A DNA stretch of 64,000 nucleotides, taken from assembly GCF_002443255.2 (NCBI RefSeq), contig NW_019211455.1, positions 4,384,597 to 4,448,596 on the forward strand, in the 5' to 3' direction. Position numbers and translations under genes: made by a program. Below the pieces are notes generated by a model. The model had not been told where the DNA came from. It did not search any database and was given only the letters and a program-made list of their open reading frames with translations. This DNA is from Varroa destructor (lineage: Eukaryota; Arthropoda; Arachnida; Mesostigmata; Varroidae). This document shows, one piece after another, positions 1 through 11,932 of this stretch (within the stretch, counting starts at the first letter, position 1; every line of letters starts with the position of its first letter).

Positions 1-685
1 CAGTTCCCTGCGAGAAATTTTTGTACCAGCGAATGATTAGTAGTTAACGCCCTCGCATCGAAAACTGCCTTTAGCCAAGTCGCCCAAAAAGCAGGAAGTT
101 TTCACTGTACAATAAAGCAAACGTCAGCCTGTCACCAATAGAAATTAATAGAACTTCTGCACGGCGCACATTCTTACAGAGTCACATGAAACGCAGTGAA
201 ATACAGTTGTGACGCTCTGTTTTATTATAACTTTATTACATGTTTTGTAAATGTGCGCCTCTTTTCCCAAAATAGCAAAAGCACTGTATTAAAATGGGAT
301 AACGCATAACTTGTCAGCTTCTCTGACGGGCGAGCCTGATTTTCTGTGCAACGATTGTTATGGCTGCTTTTGGGCTTACATGTTACCTTTCGGCAAACCT
401 TCGAAAAGAATCTAATGGACGTTAACAGCTTCCAATGTTAAAATAACTAATAGCCAGGCGACGTATAAAGCTAGTTAGCTCGCATATTAAACTATAATAG
501 CAACATTTTTACAAGAATTACTCGTCGAAAGTACACCATCGTCCTATTTCGGATGCAATATTCAAGATAGGGTACGCTCCTAAAGCTAAAAATGAGACAG
601 TTACAAAGGACATAACTTTCTCATTAATCTGCGTGATAAAGTGAATGAACCTATAGATCTCACTGCAAGGATATACAAAACTTAC

Positions 686-1264
686 TTTTCAAGATGTTTG
701 TATTGATGTTCTAGAGCTTGCTTGCGACGTTTAGCCATGAATCCGCATATCCTGCAAAGATACCTGTATTCGGTCAAAACAGCAGGTAAAACGCAGTTAA
801 TCAACGAAAACTCCTTCTTAGCCTTCTTTAATCAACACGTGACGCGTATACGTGATATCCAGAAATAAGATTTAGTATGCGAACTTGTGCTACAGCAAAT
901 TTCACAAATTTCGTTATGAATAGAGAATAAACTCAATGAATCTGAAAAAAGGTTAGAACTTTCCCTCGCCTATGTCCTTGTGAAGCATTACGTCAGACTT
1001 CTCAATGCGTTTTTCTATTCCAGTATAAATTTCATAGGAAATCATCAGCAATTGCAGAGATCATTGAAATTATAACATATCTATGTATTTACCTGTATTC
1101 ACCGCGGTCACTCAATGGGGAAATAAACGTGGATAAGGTTGACGTCGAAGAGGCAGTAGCGCATAAAGCTCGTGTACAAGCCGATGCCGAGGTGGATGCT
1201 GGGATGAGTCCTCCCGAGCATTTACTGCGTGGGCTGCCCCTGTCTGGCTGGGCAATGCACACCG
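686..1264 (-). CDS. C2H2 zinc-finger protein, two internal exons, partial
   Basis: Two predicted internal exons join in frame: 1264..1093 and 763..686. The first follows a strong acceptor (a T-run then CCAG) and ends at CAG|GTAAAT. It has one fully open frame, rich in Ser, Thr and Ala, ending LSDRGEY. The second starts at ACAG|G and ends at AA|GTAAGT. The first leaves two bases and the second supplies one, so the frame continues into a textbook C2H2 finger: YLCRICGF, then KRRK, then HQYKH. The spacing is C-x2-C-x12-H-x3-H. Such fingers usually bind DNA, so a nuclear role is inferred. The gene continues beyond both exons: another acceptor-like site occurs at position 8-9, and the 5' end must lie to the right, perhaps near the GC-richer 4.0-4.8 kb. 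I cannot assign an orthologue. Confidence 0.55.
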
Positions 1265-4200
1265 CTGGAAAAAAAACGCAAACAGTATGTACACGTCAAT
1301 CAAGGACAAAGGAATTGTCATGTTGCTTCCTTTTGAGCGGCATGCGTGTGTATATAATCCTCTTTTTCAACTAGAGATAGCACACTATTCTTCTACATCT
1401 ATCTCCTTGTGACACATTCGTTGCAGAAAATTTCAATTAAAGTATTAAACTGTCTTCCAAATTCGAAAACAAATTTTAGAATAGGACAGATGCAAGTAGC
1501 ATTGCCAGTGGGGCTAATATACAGCGGTATAAGGGAATATATGGACGACACATGCAGGTAGGACAGTGCATGCAATCAGTTAAATAAAAAAAACGTCATG
1601 CAATTTGTTGTTGTTCAACGCAGAATGCTCGGCGTTTGTAACTCGTGTTTTTGACTATTTCTCGCTTCTGCCTGAAGCTGGCATTTCCTGAAATTGTTGA
1701 CAAAACATTACATTGAGTTAGACTGACCAATGAAGTCCCCTCTCTAGTATCGGCTACCGACAAAACCCTTTGTTGTGGACTTAATTTCAACTTTTATTTA
1801 ACATGCTTCCTTATCATGAATGTTTTATGGAGCGTTTGGATAGTGGACGAAAAAGACCCTCGTGAAGCACTGGCTATGATCTGTTGATGCTTCTTGTGTT
1901 TGAAGTAAAAACAACCACAAAGCGCATTTTAACAAATCGCATTCAAATAACCACACCGAAACGTTGGTAATTTTTTAAGCGCAATAATTACATAAAAAGC
2001 ACATAGTGATTGAAATAACTAATTCCTTAATGCACTACGAGAGAAGGACTCTTGAAAACATTCAGAAACGAAGAACCTTAATATAGACAGTGCATATGAA
2101 AAATACATTTCTCCAATCTTCTAAAACTGTGCCAGGCAACATTAGTGACCGTAAAATTTGAATAAAGAAGTACCTATAAGTACGTTCACACAGACGGAGG
2201 GTGGTTGAGCACGACATTGTTAACATTTTGTGATAATAAAATTAATGTTAATATCACCATATTCCTACCCCATTTACCGAATCATCAATATATCCAAATA
2301 AGGCATTTGGATAATAATAATTCAAAGCAATTCTGACTATGTCCTTGTAGAATATTACAAATGCGAAAGTGAGCAATGTCTTTGTTTCAAGATTCGAGAA
2401 AAACATAACTTAATTTAAATAAACTTAAGAGCTTTAAAATCGTTTGATTTAAAATTTGCTGTTCCTATTTTGGCGAAAACTCTGCTACTTTACAAAATAT
2501 CCTGCTTAATTTCGTCGACACGTTGAAATAGAGTAGAGAGCAAAATAAAACCCGTTCTAATAGCGAACACTCACAGGAATTGGTCCCTTCCCTGATGTTT
2601 GAATCAAGCTTGCCTTGCCTTTGTAGTGTCGTTGATCTATCTAAAGGTCTCAAATATAATAGAGATTTAATACGTGTCGCTAATGTAATATGCCACGTTA
2701 CAGCTGCCGTAAGTGCGACTTATTTTTCTTATTTAAACAAACCAATCGTTGATGACAGCAAAAAGCAAAGTATAGCTATGAAAATGCTGCCGCAACCCCA
2801 AGTATAACTTCTAGGAGCGACGTTATATAACGTATCCTTTCTATAACTTGACTTTCCTGGTTCATGATTTCCATATAAATTGTAAATATAATGCTTCATT
2901 AAACATTTAAGGGGGTGGTGGATGATGAATATCTCATTTGACTACAGAGTCGCACCATGCGATTATGCATCGCGTTTCACTTACATACTGCGTAGTTTTT
3001 TTTTTTTTTTAATATCAATAGGATTTATAGCAGATAGCATCTACAACACCTGCATAAGTTTATGTTTCTCGGAGAAGTGGACAGATAGCGATCTTCAACA
3101 ATGTCCTGAGTAGGTGGCTGAACGGCATTTTTCAATGACTATATGGTTCAAGTACATAACGGTAGTATGAAGTCACGATGCATTTTGTGAACTGTTGCCA
3201 TGATTGTACTGCACGACGTTGATGCCATACACGGGTGACAGTGCAAAGCCAAATAAGCAATTCTCCCCTGTTAGAAACGCGCTTTGCCGAAAAGTAGGAC
3301 AGTAAAACGGCCACCATGTTGACAACATTAACTCTCTAAGTGAACGCATACAATACATCATGTGTTTGGACAAAACGAAATGGGATCAGAGCACAGTTTA
3401 TTACATACGCACAAAATGTTTGCTACACATTAAATCGATATGTAATAGCATTTGAATTCCTTTCTTCATACACTAACCTGGAGTTAGCATATCAGCTAAT
3501 ATAACAGGAACTAAGCTAACTTTGGCTTAGAACATAAATTAAGCCCTTTACGCACGCACATATAATCTTCTCCATTCCGTATCACCCCTCACGGCACACG
3601 CTATATGCCCTCATAGTTGTTTGTCACTGTCATCATCGTCATCAGCAACAACATCAATGTGGCTACTTAAAGACTGTGGTCGTGACAACGTGGAAATCTC
3701 TGTCGAAAGAGTGTACGCAAACACAGTACCTTAATGGTGAAGTGTTATATCCTTTCCTACAAACCGCCCGACGGGCTGCACACGCACACATCCAGAAAAT
3801 GTAATCAACCCCCCTTAGCAGCGTTTCCTTTTAGCGAACACCACCACCATCACCATGCAAAACTCAAGACCTACAATACATTTAACCGGGACAATTACTC
3901 CCGACCCCTCGCATTGCTCACGAACAGCTCAGCAATCCTTAGGTATCCTTGCCGGTTTCACAGTTACCAAAGTAATGAAGCTCACGTAAACTCCGCTGTG
4001 CTGGCCTGTCGCTGTCACCGCTTAGGAGATCCCGTTCGATTAACAAGCATCTGAGCAAGCGGACGCCGTGTCAGCAAAAAAATCGACTTGTGATCTCAAG
4101 ACGCAAATTCAGCTGGTCCGCGGTTTAGCCTAGATGAGCACCGGCCACACTCGGCAAATCGAGCCTCAAAGCCCGCACGCACCACAAAGGGCTCTTGTCA

Positions 4201-6984
4201 TACCGACGACTCATACTAACCGCCATCTATCACACAGTAAAATATCTTGAGGATTCCTTTACATCGTGGTTTTCGATTGGGGCTCAACATCCCGCAGCAC
4301 AAAAATACCGGCTCCACTAATGCTAGTCTCTTCGACGGATCCTAAAATCGGCTGCAATCACAGCAGCTCGTCGTACTCGCGGAGTAGATGTGAGATTGCG
4401 CTACACGAAGCTGGCGACTCCACGCTCCATGGCGCCACCAGCGCAGCTTCTGCCTGGTAGGAAAGGCAAGAATGAACGTGTGATTGGAGCGCCCCCTTTC
4501 ATTCACGCACTCGTTTTTTTTAAGCGGCAGGAGCAATGATCGATCGTCGTCGTGCGCTCGGCACGAAGCAGAAAGTGTAGGTCCCGATGCGCAGACGGAA
4601 TCGACGAGCGGTATAACTGCCTGTCTGGTAACCGATCTGCAGCTGCTGCCACTGCTGTTGGATCGCAAAGCTATTTTTTTTTGGGAGCTGACTGGCGATG
4701 TCGTGGATGTAGCCATGTGCACGGGGTCGCCTCACCAGCGTTAGGTGAATGATTGCCTTTCACACGTTTGGGCTTCTGCAAAACCGTGAGATCGATTCAT
4801 CTTGGTACAAAAAGGCGATCCTGTCGGTTACTATTCGATTTCCAGCTGAATTCCATTACTACCGCTGTGTGCAATCGTTACCTTTCCCTTCATTACCTCC
4901 CGCTAGAGGCTCCGACGATTAAGACGATGTTAATGAAATCTAGACCCACAATAGCTCTTTTAACTCCAGAAGTGTACGAGTGCAGTGCAAAATTTTGAAG
5001 TACTTGAGGCACGTTGAAAGGCGTGATTTGGTTAACCGTTATGGAATGCGAGTCAAAAAGGTTTGGTCTAGGGTGACGTCAGTCATCGCGTAACGTAACT
5101 TTGAGTCATGTGTTGAACTGATTTTCCTTAAGAAGTTTACGTTACTGAGCACCTATATAAAGACTGACCTTATTATATTGTATTTCTCGAGACATTATTA
5201 CCCAAAGAATAAAGCATATTTATTTGCTAATCTAATGTGTAATCAGCAATTTAGCTGATAAGAACATAGTGTGATAACGTAGCTATATGATCTCTACGAA
5301 GGTTATAGTAACTTCAGCTGTTTTATGCTAAGTCGTGTTTACTGGGGAACTACCCAAAAATAAAGTTTTCGTTAGCATCCAGGCTCACCCGGCTACAAGG
5401 ACAGATAATGTAGGGTTTTTTTTTCTGTCAATAATCACGCACTTTGAATTTGCCAACATCTCAGCTAGCTTTATTATGCAATTTTTATAATGTACTGAGT
5501 CTGTCTAGCTCATCATACAGCTGCCACTGCCAGGGAGTCTTATCACGCATGGGCGCGTGGGTTCTGTTTGACATGCACGGACATTGTTGCTTAGCCATTC
5601 GCTGCAGTCTCGAGTATGAAAATAGACTTCGTCACCTATATCAGTTTTTCGACAAAGTCTTCTCTCGGTTTAAGCCTACACAAAGAAAAGATAAAAATCT
5701 ACCATGCAGTTTTCGAGATAATCCAGAGCCACTAATACACCGAAAAAGAAACCCTGTGGAACAAAAGCTGTATAGGCCACTCTGTTTCTTTTACAAAATT
5801 ACAGTTTTCTAGATGCAAGCTGGTCAGAAATGTAGTGCAATTTGCATTACTAGTTTCTAACTAAATCTCGAAAGGGAGAGTTAAGCAAATTTTCTTCATT
5901 TTTAAATTTTTTTTAACCGATAAAAGGGCAAAATAACGATCTCATGTTTTTACCATTGTCCTGTCTGTCACAAAGCGGCATTTTCGAAAGCAAACTGAAA
6001 AAAATGCACTCAATAGAACTTATTGCATTGAAATAATTTACGTTGGAGGCTACATGGACCACTATGAAGTGGGACTTATGGATTACTCATCTCGAGCAAA
6101 TATGAAAACGGATAACGTCGATGCTAATTTTACAAAGAAAATAAACGAACTAAGTGGCTTCAGAATAAAACTTGATTATTAGGAATGCGTTCATGCCTAT
6201 ATATGTCAAATAAAAGTGTGGCATTGTATTTTAGCAACGTATTGTAGTCACATGTGATTATTTTCGAAAGATATTTTCAGGATTTGATCGGTATAACGGA
6301 TCATCCGGGCAGAGCAGTATTGGTGACATATGCTCTACTATGCAGATAGTCATGATTGTATTTCATCCGCATATTGTTACTGTTCCTCTTTTCTCAAACA
6401 AAATGCAACTTGTGAATGTGTCAGTGGCTGAGACCTCGAAAAGTCAGCCAAAAGACCTTCAAAAGTACGCAGAAGTATCTCATGCGGTCCTTTCATATTT
6501 TTATATATATATAGAATATTTAACTCGCCTAATTTGGAATCAATTAGAAACAATGAGAAGCCTTCTTTCTTTAGTTTTATTAAATTACTGAGTTCTTCGC
6601 CTGATATCATTAGTAGTCGACGTAACCCTACCTGCGGTCCATATATATATATACATAAATATCCATATATCTATATATTTCGTATGCGAGTTGGCTCTCT
6701 ACGTTTACAGTCTTAGACGTAACACTTAGTAACTGCTACCAGCTGTTTATTGCTGATGTTTAAATTAGGATATACATTTTAGGCTGTTCTAAGCGAATTC
6801 AACGGATTGTGAAACAGAATAACCTTTGAATTGTGCACCGTCGGCAGACGATTTTCAGGGAACTTGTGAGTGGAAATTTATTGAGTTTTCTCTAGGAGAT
6901 ATTAGTTCACAAAAGAAAAACACCATTTAGTCTCGAAAATCAACGCTTATTAATAAAGTTTTTGTTTCTCGAAGACCGCACCAC
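1265..6984. other. No confident gene; possible 5' region of the zinc-finger gene
   Basis: Mostly AT-rich sequence with many stops in all frames. The part from about 3.7 to 4.8 kb is richer in G and C and has short open frames on both strands. It would be a reasonable place for a promoter or 5' exon of the minus-strand zinc-finger gene, but I see no convincing exon borders. A His-codon-like CAC/CAT tract near 3.84 kb and a T12 run near 2.998 kb are simple repeats. Confidence 0.4.
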
Positions 6985-7725
6985 CGAAACTGATTGAAGA
7001 TAAGGCCTCAAGCGAAAGTACAATAGATGAGTGGTGCAAGCGCTTCAAGAACGGGGATTAGATTGTTAAAGGCCTATGAGAAGGTGACCAGATGTCAGGA
7101 CTTGAAGCACAAGAACGCACTACCTACATAAAGAAGGCTTTTTACAAACGCAGAGCTTGGAGTCTAAGGGTCCTGTCGGCCAAAACTAGCATTCCACTCG
7201 TAGCGTGTCTGAAAATGCGAGAACTGAGTAAAAAAGGCTCTCCGTAAATTAACTTCGGGCCAGTTGGAAGCGCGTGCGGTGTATTTCAGTGATTTGCGAA
7301 ATTTTAAGCTATAAAAGAAAACCCACCTGGAGCATACGATCGCCATAAACGAGACATGGTTCAATCTTTGCTGTATCAGGCCAGAGAATGGTGTTTCCAA
7401 GGAGAGAATTCGAGTCTGGTGGCAGTGTCGAGTAGGTTCGTACGTAAAGTGGTGGTACTACATGCAACATACATCAAAGGCATCTACTACAACGAAACGT
7501 TCGCCGAAAATAAAACAATGCAGTTTGCTATCTTCTACAAAGTTCCAACAGAGACTCATGGGGTGTTGGCACGGCAGTCTAGAACAGGTAATTTGGTTAA
7601 CTGAACACAGCGCTGTGCCTCAGGTACATCCTGGAGAGAGCAAATTATTCTTCAACTTTGGTTTCAATCCGTTTATTCTCCCGATCTATTTCTGTGTGAC
7701 AATGGGATTTATGCACTAAAAAAAT
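6985..7725 (+). mobile_element. Decayed mariner-family transposon relic
   Basis: Several stretches, each in a different plus-strand frame, match landmarks of mariner transposases in the right order. Near 7.03 kb is a helix-turn-helix-like stretch (STIDEWCKRFKNGD). At about 7.34 kb is INETWF, matching the family's GDEtW with the first catalytic Asp changed to Asn. At about 7.45-7.53 kb is KVVVLHATYIKGIYYNE, matching the (W)WDxKGIxYYE region. At about 7.67 kb is YSPDLFLCDN, matching the YSPDLxPxD third catalytic motif. Frames change between them and stops interrupt, so the element is dead. I did not identify terminal inverted repeats, so the outer borders are approximate. Confidence 0.7.
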
Positions 7726-10265
7726 TATATATATACCGGTTGTAGGCATACGGCTTTCTAGTTGTCGTGGCAAACTACGAACTTTTCCCGAAAATTGTTT
7801 CATCTCCCCTTTCTCTATTAGTTGTCTGTAAACCTCTAGTCCAATTTTATTACCAGATATAGAGTAGTTGTAATCTTTTATATCATGTTTATCAGTTTAT
7901 ACTTCTGTGTTCATATATACGAAGGCTTCAAACCTTAGCTGCTTTCCTGCATTCAATAACGGCCTGATGTTCTCAAGCTTGGAGAAGTGCACGAAGGATA
8001 TTCGATCAGCTAAATCGAGCCATTGGAAGCTTTCATGCTTTCCACATGTTAGGAGTCATACAGAGTGTTTGCCAGCTACCGTCTCAATTAAATCTACATG
8101 GTTACATAGCTGGTGTTAGAACACCAGCAGTAAAATTGGGTCAAGTAGAGTAAGAGGTGAAATGCATGTTAGGGAATCTGAGCTATATAAGAACTTGTTC
8201 GTCCTTCGTAATGTCTAAAGTAAATATTAGCGTACGTTTAAAAATCAAATTCATTTATTCAACAATGGCTATAATCTTCATAAGGGCTAAAGAATCTGAA
8301 CATTACTGTTTGCTCAATGGGCAACATTACCTATGTTGCGATAGGGAGCAATTTGGAACATGTAATATATCACGAGACATAAGTACAATAATACTCAAAC
8401 TAAATAAATGTTCTTACTTTTACGTCCGGTACTTTCTGTTCAATGCTTGTAAGATTTAAAATTCGATTATATCCAATTTTGTATAGTTGTTCAAGTTGAA
8501 GCATAAAGTGTTACCTAAGCTTATTTACAGCCCTGCTTCTTTTTTAAATGTTTGTCCTTGTCTAGCCGCATCCGAAGGATTCACACATTGCCGTTTCGTA
8601 CCTTTGTTCTTATCCTGGTATATGTGAACAGGCCATTTCGCCAACATCGAAACAAAACTGAATAAGCTTCGATTAATAAACACAGCCATGCCTACACTAA
8701 GGTTGCAAAGAATTGGAGATTATGAGCCGTAGGATAGAATAATAACTTCAATAATTAGAGAGCTGTCAGAGGATAATTGTTCCTCATATAATAGTAAGAA
8801 TTGATACGTTAAGCCTAACTATGTATATATATATAGTTTTCACAATAGCTTTTGTGGATATCGTTTATATATAATAAGTATAGATCTGGTCATCAACGAA
8901 ATGAAAAGGAGGCTTTGCACGTAAAGACAAATCAAAATTGTATAATATTTTTGAGGTGGTAACGGCAGCAGCACTAACTAGTCATAGTAGTCATTATATA
9001 AAGGCCATGCTTTAGACGAACACTTTTGCAAATGACGAGCATTTTTCCTGTTTCGACGTGTTTTAACACTTTCTATTCTACAAAGAACGAAAGGACAGCA
9101 GAAAAATAAAGACATAATAAATTACTAAGGATTTGCAATTACTCGACGGCTAAGCTTGCTTATTACAGGGAATCACGATGACGATACTGATAATAATAAC
9201 AACGGTATAATCATGATAATAACTCAACCAATACACTGATTCGCAGTTGTTTTTTGTGCCGCTTTCATACATCCGAAGAAATGAAGGAAGAACAACAAAA
9301 TCCGTTGGTTACGTCGAAATAGAGGCGTGTTCAATAGGCACAGCTCGCTGTCAGTTACGTCGTTTGGGGTAAAGAGGAGCGCTTCCGTTACAGCTCATCG
9401 TTATTAGTTTTATTCTATTGCACCCATTTTAATGATAAGCAGTCATCTGACGGCAATCATCTGTGCCGGTCACGTCGGCACGTCAGACGGCAGCTAAACA
9501 GCCTTTATTCATAACGCGATTTATATTTGGACGACCTCTGCTTAACTCGAATCCAAATTCAGTCAAATTCGGGTTCTTTGTTTCTTCCGAACTCTACAGC
9601 AAACGAACCCGGCCGTTGTCCACAGCAAACAGGACATTGTATGTATATGAGCAATTTCAGTCAGAATTTAGAAACTGATGTCATTATCTTGGTTTCTGAA
9701 ACGTGCTGTTGCCTCAGTCGTTACTCTAATTTAATCCATCCATATTAGTCATCCTGTGGGTGCCTATTTCGTTACCTCGCACGACAAATTGTAACATACT
9801 TAGTGATAGCTTAATTTGCTCTTATGGTATTAACAAGTTTTATTGACTCATTTTTTCACTCCGTTCGTCACTGTGCTACAACAGAAGACATCTCTAATTC
9901 CTAAGGCAAATAACGTAGAGGATAATAAGATGAACTAAACTGACGATTGCTTCTTATTCTACTCCGCTGTCGCACAACTTAGCGTGGAGCACTTTGCATG
10001 GGTAGAAAAAGTAGAAATGGCGCTTGTGATCGGCGGGGAAAAAGGAGTGAGCATAAGACATAATTATACTTCACTTACGTCCAGTGCCATTATCATCTCC
10101 GAGAACGAATAACTTCCGAATTTGTGCGGAAAATAAGACCTACACTGTCTTATTATGATGATACCTAACAACATAATATAGTCACGTCAACAAACTTGTT
10201 TTTTCTTACACACAGTTTGCGCATTGGCAGCATTTTAGTTCACATCTTCCTTTCATATATATATA

Positions 10266-10365
10266 NNNNNNNNNNNNNNNNNNNNNNNNNNNNNNNNNNN
10301 NNNNNNNNNNNNNNNNNNNNNNNNNNNNNNNNNNNNNNNNNNNNNNNNNNNNNNNNNNNNNNNNN
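10266..10365. other. Assembly gap of exactly 100 N
   Basis: A run of 100 N is bordered on both sides by TATATA repeats. This is the usual signature of a gap of unknown length broken inside an AT microsatellite. Confidence 0.98.
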
Positions 10366-11238
10366 TATATCATTTACTTATTAGACTTAAGCGTTTGGTA
10401 TTTTTTCCATTTCACATCGTTGCTAAATTTCACTGCGTATTATTACAATGACACATCTTCTATAGCGATCTTAGAAGCTTAATTGTCGTTGGCCAGGTTG
10501 TGTCTTTCGTCTAGTGTTAAAATATAGTGGGACGCAATGGCGCTGTACATTTTTCTTCTTTGATGGTAATCATTCGCAGGTGTTCCTTTATACTCTTTAA
10601 TAAACGGTCGTATTATAGGGTGACAAATATTACATATGCGACGGTAAGCTCAAGCTTATGCGCTAGAAAAGGTCTGATGACGCAGTCACAGCCGAATAAA
10701 ACAACAGCGCCGTTAATAATTCATCATTATTATCTCAGTAAAAATCGTACTAAATGCCCTTAGAATTACTAGCAGCGCACCTTTGGTATTTTCGTTTACT
10801 ATCACCTATATCTGATCAATTTTAGCTATCAGCTATCTCCGCTACTTGCTTCAAACCGAGAATTTGTCTTCGGCCTTATACCATGGGACTCCAAGGCACT
10901 TTCTTATGTCAACATCGTTTACCATTTACATTTACTCAGTTTCATCCGCGTTCTAACACTCTGCATACACGCCTCGCATTTCGTTGTACCTCAGCCTTTC
11001 AATCTTTTTTGAAGTGGGCCCGAAAGTGCGCAGTGGGTATAGCATTTGGAGAAGAAACGCATAGCAATATTTCAGTTTAGATAATAGCAAAAATAGTAGC
11101 GGGTCGCCTCACCACTAATGGCTAGTAATTAACAGAACGATAAATAACGCGTTTTTCCAGACGGAAAAGCAAGGATGGGTCATCTCAGATGCTGTAGACT
11201 AACAGACTCCTCTATTTGTTGTGTTCACCGGAAACCGG

Positions 11239-11240
<2 letters not shown>

Positions 11241-11296
<56 letters not shown>
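11241..11296. repeat. (AT)28 microsatellite
   Basis: An uninterrupted AT dinucleotide tract of 56 bases. Confidence 0.95.
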
Positions 11297-11304
<8 letters not shown>

Positions 11305-11495
11305 ACTTACCCCCTTCGTCAACCCCTAGCTTTTGCCATCCATGCTTGCCATTTCTTGAAGTAGTTATATGGGCTTAATAATAATAATATTTACAGTATA
11401 AATAAATATGTAGTAATCGTCGTTCCTACGTGCTACTCCTTTCGTCATGACTGTCAGTATCAGGATCTGACCGTGTATTCCTGTTAATAATGTTT

Positions 11496-11501
11496 TTTAT
11501 T
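11496..11501 (-). terminator. Candidate polyadenylation signal of the GIGYF gene
   Basis: AATAAA on the minus strand, about 430 bases past the GIGYF stop codon. It is the first canonical hexamer I found downstream. The assignment to this gene is inference. Confidence 0.4.
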
Positions 11502-11932
11502 TTCTGAGATTGCATCCCGGACTTTCGTCTAGCGGCCTGACGCTGTTGTACGGCGACTTCGAGCGGAGGGTGAAAAGCTTTTCTTGATATTAAAGTGAGA
11601 ATAGAAAAAGGGTCAGTGTCATCGAAGATGGAACGAGAAAGATAGGGCGTCTGTGTGCTGAACAGGTGGTTATCGGCCGGTTACACTCCATGAAATAGCC
11701 TAACCTTGCCTAGTCCGCCCTGTACTACATCTGACGCCTATAAGGAAAGGGAGCATATCCCAAACGATTGCAGCACAAAATCAATCTCAATGCAAAAATC
11801 ACGTAGTTTTTCAAAAATCACGGACAAATACAGAGACAGAGAGAGAGAATGTATCACACTGATTGTTAGTGCCGTTGTCTTCTTATTATACATTTCTCCC
11901 GCTACACCATCCTGTCCCCCTTGTGTGCTTCA

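Larger units (their letters stand above)
7726..11495. other. No gene recognised; AT-rich intergenic DNA with an assembly gap
   Basis: No coding frame here has supporting splice sites or a recognisable motif. The stretch includes the 100-N gap and a long AT microsatellite, listed separately. Its right end adjoins the 3' untranslated region of the GIGYF gene. Confidence 0.5.

Noticed and set aside
1..7. Possible next exon of the zinc-finger gene at the window edge
   Set aside because: An acceptor-like CTCGCAG is present, but only seven bases of putative exon remain, too few to judge.
3734..4054. 106-codon plus-strand frame with a His tract
   Set aside because: Low-complexity composition, no recognisable domain and no splice or promoter support.
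5444..5812. 122-codon plus-strand frame
   Set aside because: Unrecognised, with simple-sequence composition and a start not supported by context. Kept as chance unless transcripts show otherwise.
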